Of a stretch of 13,750 bases of DNA, positions 1-6,591 are shown piece after piece. The stretch is from WGMI01 sp041739275 (GTDB lineage Bacteria > Bacteroidota > Bacteroidia > Flavobacteriales > Schleiferiaceae), in contig JBGSOF010000019.1 of NCBI GenBank assembly GCA_041739275.1, positions 1 through 13,750 of the forward strand, given 5' to 3'. How positions within the stretch are numbered: the stretch's first letter is position 1; every line of letters begins with the position of its first letter. The translations under genes were made by a program, and so were the position numbers. A model generated the notes under the pieces. The model was given only the letters and a program-made list of their open reading frames with translations. It had not been told where the DNA came from and did no database searches.

Positions 1-301
1 CCGCTCCATATCAGGTGTATAGAAAAGCCTCTTGAGCGATTTCAACAAAAACAAAGAGTTTTAAGTCTCCCCCAGACCCCCTCTTTTCAACATCAACTAT
101 ATTTGATTAGAAAACTGTCCGAAGAGACTAGGCCACCTCACTGGACCTATTAGAATAATAGGATTTAATCAAAAGAGAAGATCTATTTTTTCAGAGGCAT
201 TTAATTTTGGTCCTAACGAATTTTGGGAAAAACTGGATTATTTGAAAGAAGAAGAGCGACCGGAACTGGAAGAATGGGTGCCGGATTTGTACAAACGATG
301 A
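1..301 (+). pseudogene. possible frame-disrupted 3' end of an unidentified gene
   Basis: Bases 1-153 are open in the first frame, which enters from outside the window and stops at TAG 151-153. Bases 105-301 are open in the second frame, which stops at TGA 299-301 but has no ATG. The second frame ends in protein-like sequence rich in W, E and K, finishing EEWVPDLYKR. Near 135-150 the two frames overlap at a point where a single-base frameshift would join them into one C-terminal stretch of about 95 residues. The codons are AT-rich, unlike the genes from 1012 onward, which suggests a different origin. I do not recognise the family. It could equally be two unrelated chance open stretches, so confidence is low. 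Confidence 0.25.
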
Positions 302-668
302 GCGTTTTTAATTGGATGTGAATTCTATGCATACGGGGTGTGACATTAACGAGTGACCATCATGTTTTAAAATTGAATCTAAGAACAAAGGAAACCGACA
401 TATTTCTGAACTCATACCCCTCCCCACCCCTCCACGCCCCTGTCCTGACACGCGCAGCTTCGTCAGGGCACCCTTTCAATTTCCGATTTCTCGGGCTCGG
501 CTCGGCAGCGGCTCTGGGGAATTTATGCGACAAATCCTGCGGAATCCGTCGCGGCTCGGTTAGTTTTGGGTTTCGGGTTGGAGGGTCAACATCTTCGTGA
601 TCATTCTTTTTCGCCCGCCCCAACCTATACTACTCCCCAATCTTCCGACCAAAGGCGGTTTGACTTAG
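302..668. other. intergenic stretch without a supportable gene; GC-rich structured core
   Basis: No convincing gene is present in these 367 bases. The short open frames here (340-600 plus, 360-623 minus) overlap each other, contain no recognisable motif and look like chance. Base composition shifts abruptly: 302-400 is AT-rich like the left edge, about 415-600 is GC-rich, and after 600 it is mixed. The GC-rich core contains a 9-bp stem (441-470) and a 7-bp inverted pair, CCCTCCA near 430 and TGGAGGG near 581, that could bracket it. This could be a non-coding structured element or a dispersed intergenic repeat; one window cannot show copy number. Confidence 0.4.
441..470. repeat. inverted repeat, 9-bp stem with 12-base loop
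   Basis: TGTCCTGAC (441-449) pairs with GTCAGGGCA (462-470), with one G-T wobble and a 12-base loop. No T-run follows on either strand, so it is not a standard intrinsic terminator. It sits at the left side of the GC-rich core of this intergenic stretch. Its function is unknown. Confidence 0.45.
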
Positions 669-930
669 TTTGATTCATGCAGCGACTTTAACAACGCGCA
701 GAAACTCCAGGAACTCATCTATCCCGAGGGCATCCGGTTCAAAAAACAGAAGAGCGAGTTCGAAATTGGCGGTCAATCCGGTCTTCGGGATCATCGCCTC
801 ATCAATAGGTGAGCGCGTTATCCAAAAAGAACGGGGAAGCGAATTGGAGTTTCACTTCCCCGTTGGGGTGGTGCCAGCTGGAATCGAACCAGCGACACAA
901 GGATTTTCAGTCCTTTGCTCTACCAACTGA
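669..930 (+). pseudogene. truncated, frameshifted C-terminus of a site-specific (serine) recombinase
   Basis: Starting just after TAG 666-668, the frame at 669 reads DFNNAQKLQELIYPEGIRF, the (F/N)xxKQKLQxxxFPEG(I)xY-like segment near the end of Bacteroidota recombinase-family proteins. That frame then loses similarity and stops at TGA 810-812. From about 766 the next frame reads AVNPVFGIIASSIGERVIQ, which matches the VNxxF(x)LIAxLS segment that normally follows in the same proteins. A single frameshift near 760-772 therefore splits the remnant. The catalytic N-terminal resolvase domain and zinc-ribbon region are absent, and nothing upstream in any frame supplies them. The second frame continues as VVPAGIEPATQGF through the antisense strand of tRNA-Phe to TGA 928-930. 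The family call is from memory of motif order, without alignment. Confidence 0.6.
824..864 (-). terminator. intrinsic terminator of tRNA-Phe
   Basis: A perfect 10-bp inverted repeat, AACGGGGAAG (830-839) and CTTCCCCGTT (855-864), has a 15-base loop. On the minus strand the stem is followed by CTTTTT (829-824). It begins 5 bases beyond the tRNA 3' end, the expected place for a Rho-independent terminator of the tRNA transcript. The opposite strand has no T-run, so it is directional. Confidence 0.8.
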
Positions 931-941
931 GCTATGGCACC
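869..941 (-). tRNA. tRNA-Phe (anticodon GAA)
   Basis: Reading the minus strand from 941 to 869 gives a complete 73-nt cloverleaf. The acceptor stem is GGTGCCA pairing with TGGCACC, and the discriminator base is A. The D arm is GCTC-AGTTGGTA-GAGC. The anticodon stem is AAGGA/TCCTT with loop CTGAAAA, giving anticodon GAA for phenylalanine. The variable loop is GTGTC, and the T arm is GCTGG-TTCGATT-CCAGC. The 3' CCA is not encoded: the next bases read CCC, so CCA is added by nucleotidyltransferase. The gene stands alone, divergent from coaX, with its own terminator and a candidate promoter. Its 3' side faces the decayed recombinase remnant, the usual side for element insertion. Confidence 0.97.
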
Positions 942-960
942 GCTTTTTCAAAACGGGCTG

Positions 961-968
961 CAAACATA
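961..968 (-). promoter_or_regulatory. candidate Bacteroidota -7 box (TATGTTTG) for tRNA-Phe
   Basis: On the minus strand, TATGTTTG matches the Bacteroidota housekeeping sigma -7 consensus TAnnTTTG exactly. It lies 20 bases upstream of the tRNA 5' end, which would give a short leader. I see no clear TTTG-type -33 element at the expected spacing, so only half of the consensus is supported. Confidence 0.5.
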
Positions 969-1011
969 AAACAAAATAACTTCGATTTCGATTCGTTTTG
1001 ATTCAACGCCT

Positions 1012-1758
1012 ATGCAACTTGCCCTCGACCTCGGGAACACCCGGGCCAAATACGGACTCTTCACCGAGAAACAGCTCGTAAAGCAAGGGCATATCCCCCC
1101 GCAAGAGGGCGAGAGTTTCTTAAACGAAATCTTGAGCGTCTATGGGGTAACTCATTACATCCTGAGCCGAACAGGGGGGGGCTATCAAGAAATAGAAGCC
1201 GCTTTGGCGAGTCGATCGTTGGTCGGGTTCGAACTGAGCCACCACTTGCGGATGCCCTTCATCAACCACTACGCCACCCCATCCACGCTCGGAGCCGACC
1301 GCATGGCGCTGGTTGCAGCCGCCGTCGAAGAATTCCCAGGACAAAATTGCCTGGTACTCGACGCGGGAACCTGCCTCACCCTCGATCTCGTCAATGCCGA
1401 CGGGCATTACCTCGGCGGAAGCATCCACCCCGGAATCCACATGCGCCTTGAAGCCATGCATCAAATGACCGAACGCCTGCCCCGGGTCGAAGTGCCCGAA
1501 GAAGATGTCGAATGGCCCTTGAGCGGGAGCAGCACCCGAGACTGCATTTTGATCGGCGGAATCGTCGGGCTCGCAGCCGAAATAGACGGAATGCTCGAAC
1601 GCTACCGAGAACAATATCCCGAAGTTCAGGTCGTATTTACCGGCGGAGATGCCCCGCGTTTGGTCGGCCTGCTGAAAAGCCCGACTTTTGCGCGCCCCGA
1701 ATTTCAGATTCAGGGTTTGAACAGCATTCTGCTTTTTAACTCCCCCAACCTGCATTGA
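1012..1758 (+). CDS. coaX: type III pantothenate kinase
   Basis: This enzyme phosphorylates pantothenate with ATP, the first committed step of coenzyme A synthesis in the cytosol. At 248 residues it has normal length for CoaX. It shows the ASKHA-fold signatures of the family: the phosphate-1 loop DLGNTRAKYG at residues 6-15, TLGADR (92-97) whose GxDR motif binds substrate, DAGTCLTLD (117-125) as the phosphate-2 loop, GGSIHPG (135-141), and TGGDA (210-214) near the adenosine site. The ATG at 1012 directly precedes the first conserved motif, so the start is secure. It is the first gene of a plus-strand operon and its TGA overlaps the TTG start of the next gene. CoaX followed by outer-membrane and LptC genes is a familiar Flavobacteriia order. 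Confidence 0.95.
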   Translation: MQLALDLGNTRAKYGLFTEKQLVKQGHIPPQEGESFLNEILSVYGVTHYILSRTGGGYQEIEAALASRSLVGFELSHHLRMPFINHYATPSTLGADRMALVAAAVEEFPGQNCLVLDAGTCLTLDLVNADGHYLGGSIHPGIHMRLEAMHQMTERLPRVEVPEEDVEWPLSGSSTRDCILIGGIVGLAAEIDGMLERYREQYPEVQVVFTGGDAPRLVGLLKSPTFARPEFQIQGLNSILLFNSPNLH

Positions 1759-3068
1759 AGCGAGTCTTATGCCTTTGCGCGGCGCTCTTCGCACTTCAAC
1801 CCGGCGCCCGAGCGCAGCAAGCCACGGTATCGCCCTATTCGCGCTACGGGCTCGGAGAATACTTGACCCCCTCTTTGGTTCAGGGCATGTTGATGGGGAA
1901 CACCGGGGTCGCACTTCGCAATCCCTACGGCCTAAATCTGGCAAATCCCGCCTCGGCCAATGCCCACGCCCTCACCACCCTCGAAATGGCCTTTCGAGCA
2001 GGCACGGTAACTCAGTCGGCGGCTGAAAGCAGAGACGTAGAACACGGAACCGCGCTGTTTAACTACTTCGCCATCGGCATCCCCGTGAGCAAGCGCTATG
2101 GTTTTATCGCAGGGTTTTTGCCCTATACGGCCGTCGGTTATCAAAACAGCGAATCTCAACTGCTCAACGGAGAGAACGTCGATTATCGATACGAAGGCGA
2201 AGGCGGCATCAACAAAGCATTCATCGCCCAAAGTCTGGGCTTTTTTTCAAATCGCGTCCACCTCGGGCTCGAGGCGTCGTACCTCTTTGGCAGTGTCGAC
2301 TACAACCAGCGCGTAGACTTTAGCCATCCGGGCAGTCTGAACTCGTTTTTTAGACGGAATTACGTGATGAGCGACTGGAATTATTCCGTGGGAATACAGT
2401 ACATCCAACCGATCGGGAAGAGCGAGTTGACCGCGGGAATCGTCTGGGACAACGCTACGCAGCTCTCGGGGAATTACTCTGAGCTGGCGTACACCTTCGC
2501 GGGGGCCAGTCCCAACTTCAATGGAAGAGACACCCTGAGCGCCACCGAAGTCCCCGTCGATTTGTTCTATCCGGGCTCGATTCGCGCAGGTTTGGGCTGG
2601 GGAAAAAGGCATCCCGACATCCTTCAAAATGCCTACGGATTCACCATCGATTACGAACGAACCGACGCTTCAGACTTTATCGGTTTTAGCGGCCCTCAAC
2701 CCCTTTCGGTGGGTCAACGGATCTCTATGGGTTTAGAGTTCATCCCCGCCTACACTTTTGGGGCTTCGGTGCGCAATCGAAGCTACTTGGCTCAAATCAC
2801 GTATCGTGCAGGATATCAACTCACTGAAAGTCCGCTTACGCTCAAAGGCCTTCGAATCGACAGTCAATTGTGGAGCGCCGGGGCCAGTTTGCCTCTGAGA
2901 ACCAAGAGTTCGATTCCGGGCGAACAACGCCAGAGTTTTGTTCATCTGGGCGTGCAATGGCTCAATCGTGGCACAATTGATGCAGGCTTAATTCGAGAGG
3001 AAAGCGTGCAGTTTATTTTTGGCGTCACCTTGAGCGACAAGTGGTTTATCAAATACAAGTACAGATGA
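1755..3068 (+). CDS. outer-membrane beta-barrel protein (FadL/OmpP1-like hypothetical)
   Basis: This 437-residue protein is predicted to sit in the outer membrane. It has a signal peptide (basic MKR, hydrophobic core, cleavage after ARA near residue 20). The mature start SPYSRYGLGEY and the segment GNTGVALRNPYGLNLANPAS (about 48-67) resemble the N-terminal plug of FadL/OmpP1-type barrels. The remainder alternates polar and aromatic residues with many glycines, as in beta strands, and ends in basic/aromatic KWFIKYKYR. The TTG start at 1755 is chosen because it forms a TTGA overlap with the coaX stop and supplies the signal peptide; the next in-frame ATG would remove it. Substrate and partners are unknown. 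It belongs to a family that often travels with coaX and lptC in Flavobacteriia. Confidence 0.8.
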   Translation: MKRVLCLCAALFALQPGARAQQATVSPYSRYGLGEYLTPSLVQGMLMGNTGVALRNPYGLNLANPASANAHALTTLEMAFRAGTVTQSAAESRDVEHGTALFNYFAIGIPVSKRYGFIAGFLPYTAVGYQNSESQLLNGENVDYRYEGEGGINKAFIAQSLGFFSNRVHLGLEASYLFGSVDYNQRVDFSHPGSLNSFFRRNYVMSDWNYSVGIQYIQPIGKSELTAGIVWDNATQLSGNYSELAYTFAGASPNFNGRDTLSATEVPVDLFYPGSIRAGLGWGKRHPDILQNAYGFTIDYERTDASDFIGFSGPQPLSVGQRISMGLEFIPAYTFGASVRNRSYLAQITYRAGYQLTESPLTLKGLRIDSQLWSAGASLPLRTKSSIPGEQRQSFVHLGVQWLNRGTIDAGLIREESVQFIFGVTLSDKWFIKYKYR

Positions 3069-4495
3069 GAACGAGGGCATTGAAGAGCCGGCTAATGACG
3101 ACCGCACTGGCTCTGGTTGTAGGAACATTCGCCGCGCAGGCCCAGAAACTGGGTGTTGCCGACAGCGTTAAATGTTGGGAAAATACTCAGGTGTACAACC
3201 AACTCGTCAAGTCGAAGCAGTACGCCGACGCTTATGACGCTTGGAAAGTGGTGTACGATCTGTGTCCCTCGAAGACCAAGAACACCTTTATCTACGGCCC
3301 CGCCATTGTCGAGGCGCGCATTGCCAAGGCCACCAATCCCGACGAAAAGGAACAGTTGATCGGCTTGCTCCTCGAGTCGTATAACAAGCGCCTGGAATAC
3401 TTTCCCGAAAAACAGGGATTTGTGTTGAGCAGCAAGGCGGTGAGTCTGCAGAAGTATCGACCCGAACAAGTCAAAGAAGCGCACGAGCTGTACATGCAAG
3501 CATATCAGGCCGATGGCTACGATTTGCCCGCGGCCGCCTTTAACGGAATGTTTATGACGGGGGCGCAGATGTACAATTCGAAGGATTATACCATCAACCA
3601 AGTCTTTGATGTGTATAACCTTGTAAGTGAGGCAATTGAAAAGAACAACAACAAGCTCAACGCCCAGCTCCAAGTCTATACCGACAAAATTGAGCAAGGA
3701 GGCGTTTTGGATGACAAAGAGCAGAAGGACACGGCCGCACTCGGAAGAGAATTGAGCCGTTACACAGTGGTCGACCAAAACATCGAAAAAACTCTGGGCC
3801 CCATCGCCACCTGCGAAAAGCTTCAGCTGTTATACGATGAGGCAAGCTTTTCGGCCAATAAGGAGAATGCTGAATGGCTGAGACGCGCGGCCAAAATGTT
3901 GCAGAAAGAGCGCCTCAATGCCGAGGGCGAAAGCGAGGACTGCACCAATTTGCCGATCTTCTTCAAGATTGCCGAGGCCAACTACAGACTTGAACCCTCA
4001 GCCGTTTCGGCTCGTGCGGTCGGCAAGCTCGCTTGGAGTCGGAAAGATTACGCCAAGGCCGTCGAGTATTTTGAAGAAGCTTCGAGACGCGAAATCGACC
4101 CGGTCAAAAAAGCCGACGACTTTCTGAAAATTGCCATCAGCCATCAAAAAAGGGGAAATCCCTCAGCAGCCAAGTCTGCAGCCCTCAAAGCGGCGAGCTT
4201 GCGCAAGAATTGGGGCGAGCCCTACGTGCTGATTGCCACGCTTTACGCCTCGGCCGACGGAAGTTGCACCGGCGCCAACGTCATCGAAAACAAGGCCGTA
4301 TACTGGGCCGCGATCGACAAGTTGAACTATGCCAAGAGCATCGACCCATCGGTAGCTTCTAAATGCAATCGACTGATCTCGAGTTATCAAGCTCAGATTC
4401 CGGCCAAGAGCATCGGCTTTCAGTTGGCCATCAAAGACGGCGACCGGGTCAACATCGGCTGTTGGATTAACGAAACCGTGACGGTTCGCTTTTGA
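3065..4495 (+). CDS. periplasmic tetratricopeptide-repeat protein
   Basis: From the ATG at 3065 (ATGA overlap with the previous stop) the product has 476 residues and a signal peptide ending AAQAQ near residue 27. A GTG start at 3041 would add eight residues ahead of the signal and is less likely. The body is helical and rich in A, K, Y and E. TPR-like helix pairs are clearest at about 309-395, for example AVGKLAWSRKDYAKAVEYFEEA followed by KIAISHQKRGNPSAAKSAALKAA. Four or more scattered cysteines (CWEN, LCPS, ATCEK, DCTN) could form disulfides in the periplasm. The end IGCWINETVTVRF is characteristic of the family, but its role is not known to me. Its place between an outer-membrane barrel and LptC suggests an envelope-assembly or scaffold role; this is inference. 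Confidence 0.8.
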   Translation: MRTRALKSRLMTTALALVVGTFAAQAQKLGVADSVKCWENTQVYNQLVKSKQYADAYDAWKVVYDLCPSKTKNTFIYGPAIVEARIAKATNPDEKEQLIGLLLESYNKRLEYFPEKQGFVLSSKAVSLQKYRPEQVKEAHELYMQAYQADGYDLPAAAFNGMFMTGAQMYNSKDYTINQVFDVYNLVSEAIEKNNNKLNAQLQVYTDKIEQGGVLDDKEQKDTAALGRELSRYTVVDQNIEKTLGPIATCEKLQLLYDEASFSANKENAEWLRRAAKMLQKERLNAEGESEDCTNLPIFFKIAEANYRLEPSAVSARAVGKLAWSRKDYAKAVEYFEEASRREIDPVKKADDFLKIAISHQKRGNPSAAKSAALKAASLRKNWGEPYVLIATLYASADGSCTGANVIENKAVYWAAIDKLNYAKSIDPSVASKCNRLISSYQAQIPAKSIGFQLAIKDGDRVNIGCWINETVTVRF

Positions 4496-5052
4496 ACGCG
4501 CTTCGAATTGCTCGATTCTTTTTGAACATCGCCTCTGCGGGGGCGATGTTTCTTTTTTTCGGGTGTTCGAATTCAAAATCCGAAATGGCGGTGTTCAGTC
4601 CGACTGAAGAATTGCCCTCTGAACGGCAGCAGAACTTAGAACTCGTCTACTCCGACTCCGCCATTGCCCGAATGCGGCTCAGGGCCGAAGAAGCACTGAA
4701 TTTCCCCAAACTCAAGCGCCCCAAACTCGAGTTTCCGAAGGGCATCGACGTGCGATTTTACAATGCTTCAGGCGTCGAAGATTCGCATTTGCGCGCCGAC
4801 TATGCCGTTCGATATCCGGGTGAGTTGCGCTGGGAAGCGACGGGCAATGTGGTGGTTACCAATCGAAAAGGAGAAAAGCTCGAAACCGAGCATTTGGTTT
4901 GGGACGAGAAAAACGAGCGGATCTTTTCTGAGGTTTTTGTTCGCCTCACCACGGCAAAAAACATCATCTTGGGCGAAGGTTTCGAAGCCGATCAGAATTT
5001 TACTGAATACGAGATCAGCAAAGTAACCGGACAGATTTACCTCGACGAGTGA
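4492..5052 (+). CDS. lptC: LPS export ABC transporter periplasmic protein LptC (lipoprotein)
   Basis: LptC links the inner-membrane LptB2FG transporter to the periplasmic LptA bridge in lipopolysaccharide export. The 186-residue product has a lipoprotein signal: a hydrophobic segment ending LFFGC, with C25 the predicted lipidated cysteine, instead of the transmembrane anchor of proteobacterial LptC. The mature part has the OstA/LptC beta-jellyroll pattern: GIDVRFYNASGVEDSHLRAD (about 84-103), then ATGNVVVTNRKGEKLETEHLVWD (about 115-137), then ILGEGFEAD and a closing YEISKVTGQIYL. The TTG start overlaps the preceding TGA (TTGA) and gives a complete signal. Location within the coaX-to-CorC cluster agrees with lptC in related genomes. 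Confidence 0.88.
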   Translation: MNALRIARFFLNIASAGAMFLFFGCSNSKSEMAVFSPTEELPSERQQNLELVYSDSAIARMRLRAEEALNFPKLKRPKLEFPKGIDVRFYNASGVEDSHLRADYAVRYPGELRWEATGNVVVTNRKGEKLETEHLVWDEKNERIFSEVFVRLTTAKNIILGEGFEADQNFTEYEISKVTGQIYLDE

Positions 5053-5075
5053 GCGGGGCGTATTTTCGCCTGCTC
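5051..5075 (+). other. short imperfect hairpin in the only real gap of the coaX operon
   Basis: GAGC (5051-5054) with GGCG (5057-5060) pairs with CGCC (5067-5070) and GCTC (5072-5075), with small internal bulges and a TATTTT loop. It is followed by an A-run, not a T-run, so it is not an intrinsic terminator in the operon direction. It might be an RNA-processing or mRNA-stability element between lptC and the small membrane-protein gene, or chance. Confidence 0.25.
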
Positions 5076-5095
5076 AAAAAGTCAATTGGATTAGA

Positions 5096-5323
5096 ATGAG
5101 TTCACGGCGCAATTTGCTTCGGGTATCGGAGCTGATTTATTGGGCAATCGGGGCTGTTTCAATCGTCGAAACGGTTCGAAATTGGAACGGCGATCGGATG
5201 CGCAGCGCTCTTTTTGCGGGCTTCGCCTTGTTGGCGGTGGTGATGGCCAATCTCCGCAGGTCGATGCGCAAAAGGGCTGAGCGAAACGAAGCGTCGAATT
5301 CCGATTCAAAGTCGGGTAAATGA
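5096..5323 (+). CDS. small two-helix membrane protein
   Basis: This 75-residue product has two hydrophobic segments, about 11-25 (VSELIYWAIGAVSIVETV) and about 38-53 (SALFAGFALLAVVMANL). They are separated by a short polar loop and followed by a strongly basic, then serine/aspartate-rich tail. By the positive-inside rule both ends would be cytoplasmic. A small membrane protein of this kind is usual between lptC and the CorC-type gene in Flavobacteriia, which supports a real gene despite its size. Its ATGA overlap with the next gene implies coupled translation. The function is unknown. Confidence 0.75.
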   Translation: MSSRRNLLRVSELIYWAIGAVSIVETVRNWNGDRMRSALFAGFALLAVVMANLRRSMRKRAERNEASNSDSKSGK

Positions 5324-6591
5324 TCGGCACCGAACTCCTTATCGTCTTTTTGAGCTTGTTGTTTAGCGCGTTTTTTTCGGGAATGGAAATCGCGTTTTTA
5401 ACCAACAACCGACTTCATGTGGAGTTGGAAAACCTCAAGGGGAAGTTCTCGTACAGACTGCTCTCCAAACTCAATCGAAAGCCGGCGCGCTACATCGCCA
5501 CCATGCTGGTGGGCAACAACATCGCCCTGGTAATCTTCGGTTTGTATATGACCGAACTGCTCCTGCCCGCGGGACACGTCATTCGAAACCCCTTCGTTTT
5601 GGCGGCGATTCAAACCGTTTTTTCAACCGTGATTATCCTGGTGCTCGCCGAATTCTTGCCCAAGGCTTTTTTTAAGCAAAATGCCGATTTGCTCAGCCGT
5701 GTTTTTGCCGTACCCGCCATGGCGATTTATTACGTTTTTTATCCCGTGGTCAGCTTTATGATTGGCATGTCCAATGCGGCCATGAAAGTTTTGGCCCCGG
5801 GTTTTCAGCGCGATTCGGACCCGAGTTTTGGAAGAATCGACCTCGATCACTACATCCGCGAACGAACCGAGCGCTCAGACCGCGAAGAGTCAATCGACGA
5901 AGAAGTCAAAATGTTTCGCAATGCGCTGGAGTTCAGTAGTCGAAAGTCTCGAGAATTTATGGTGCCCCGCACCGAGATGGTCTCGCTCGATCGATCGGTG
6001 TCTATGGAATTGCTCCGAAAAGAATTCATCGAAAGCGGATTGAGCAAGATCTTGATTCACGATCAAAGCGTCGACGACATTAAAGGCTATGTTCATAGCT
6101 ACGAGCTCTTTGCGAACCCCAAGGACATTCAGAGCATTCTGCGCCCCGTGTCGTTCATCCCCGAGAGCATGGCGGCCAGCGAGGTGCTCAAACTGCTCTT
6201 GCGCGAAAAGCGCAGTTTGGCTGTGGTCCTCGACGAATTCGGCGGCACTTCGGGCATTATCACGGTCGAAGACGTCGTCGAGGAACTCTTTGGAGAAATT
6301 GACGACGAACACGATGTCGAAGAACGCACCGAACGGGTGTTTTCAAAAGACGAATACATTTTTTCTGCACGGCTCGAAATCGAATACCTCAACGAGCGCT
6401 TTGACCTGGGCTTGCCCGAAAGCGAGGAATACTCGACCCTGGGGGGCTTAATTGTCTTTCAAACAGCCAATATTCCGGCCAAGGGTCAGCGCATTGCGCT
6501 CGATGGCTGGGCCGCCACCATCACCAAGGCCGGGCGTTCGCGCATCGAAGAAGTCCGCCTCAACCGGCTCGAACCCTCAGCCGGGGTTTAA
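5320..6591 (+). CDS. CNNM (DUF21)/CBS/CorC_HlyC membrane protein, hemolysin-type divalent cation transporter family
   Basis: The 423-residue product has the three-part layout of the family. The N-terminal CNNM/DUF21 membrane domain spans about 1-160, with hydrophobic segments at 5-20, 60-80, 95-115 and 130-150. It contains FFSGMEIAF (18-26), LVGNNIAL (63-70) and AEFLPKAFFK (110-119). A CBS pair covers about 205-330, including MVPRTEMV (214-221) and LDEFGGTSGIITVEDVVEELFGEI (304-327). The C-terminal CorC_HlyC domain is at about 340-418. Family members are linked to Mg2+/Co2+ efflux or homeostasis; older annotations call them hemolysins. The start overlaps the preceding stop (ATGA). It closes the plus-strand operon, and its TAA interlocks with the stop of the convergent aminotransferase gene. 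The ion is not decided by sequence. Confidence 0.9.
   Translation: MIGTELLIVFLSLLFSAFFSGMEIAFLTNNRLHVELENLKGKFSYRLLSKLNRKPARYIATMLVGNNIALVIFGLYMTELLLPAGHVIRNPFVLAAIQTVFSTVIILVLAEFLPKAFFKQNADLLSRVFAVPAMAIYYVFYPVVSFMIGMSNAAMKVLAPGFQRDSDPSFGRIDLDHYIRERTERSDREESIDEEVKMFRNALEFSSRKSREFMVPRTEMVSLDRSVSMELLRKEFIESGLSKILIHDQSVDDIKGYVHSYELFANPKDIQSILRPVSFIPESMAASEVLKLLLREKRSLAVVLDEFGGTSGIITVEDVVEELFGEIDDEHDVEERTERVFSKDEYIFSARLEIEYLNERFDLGLPESEEYSTLGGLIVFQTANIPAKGQRIALDGWAATITKAGRSRIEEVRLNRLEPSAGV

Noticed and set aside
340..623. Short open frames on both strands of the left intergenic stretch (86 and 87 codons)
   Set aside because: They overlap one another in a GC-rich block, have no motif or signal peptide, and neither has promoter or operon context. 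Kept only as a structured-DNA observation.
670..930. Intact 86-residue gene starting at ATG 670
   Set aside because: The ATG lies in the wrong frame relative to the conserved upstream recombinase segment, and the end is antisense tRNA-Phe. It is better explained as part of a frameshifted remnant.
1120..1944. Long minus-strand open frame (274 codons) opposite coaX and the start of the barrel gene
   Set aside because: It is fully antisense to a gene with all CoaX motifs, its translation has no domain features, and its length is explained by the codon bias of the real gene.
5896..6451. Alternative-frame open stretches within the CorC-type gene
   Set aside because: The CBS and CorC_HlyC motifs are continuous in the main frame, so no frameshift or nested gene is needed.
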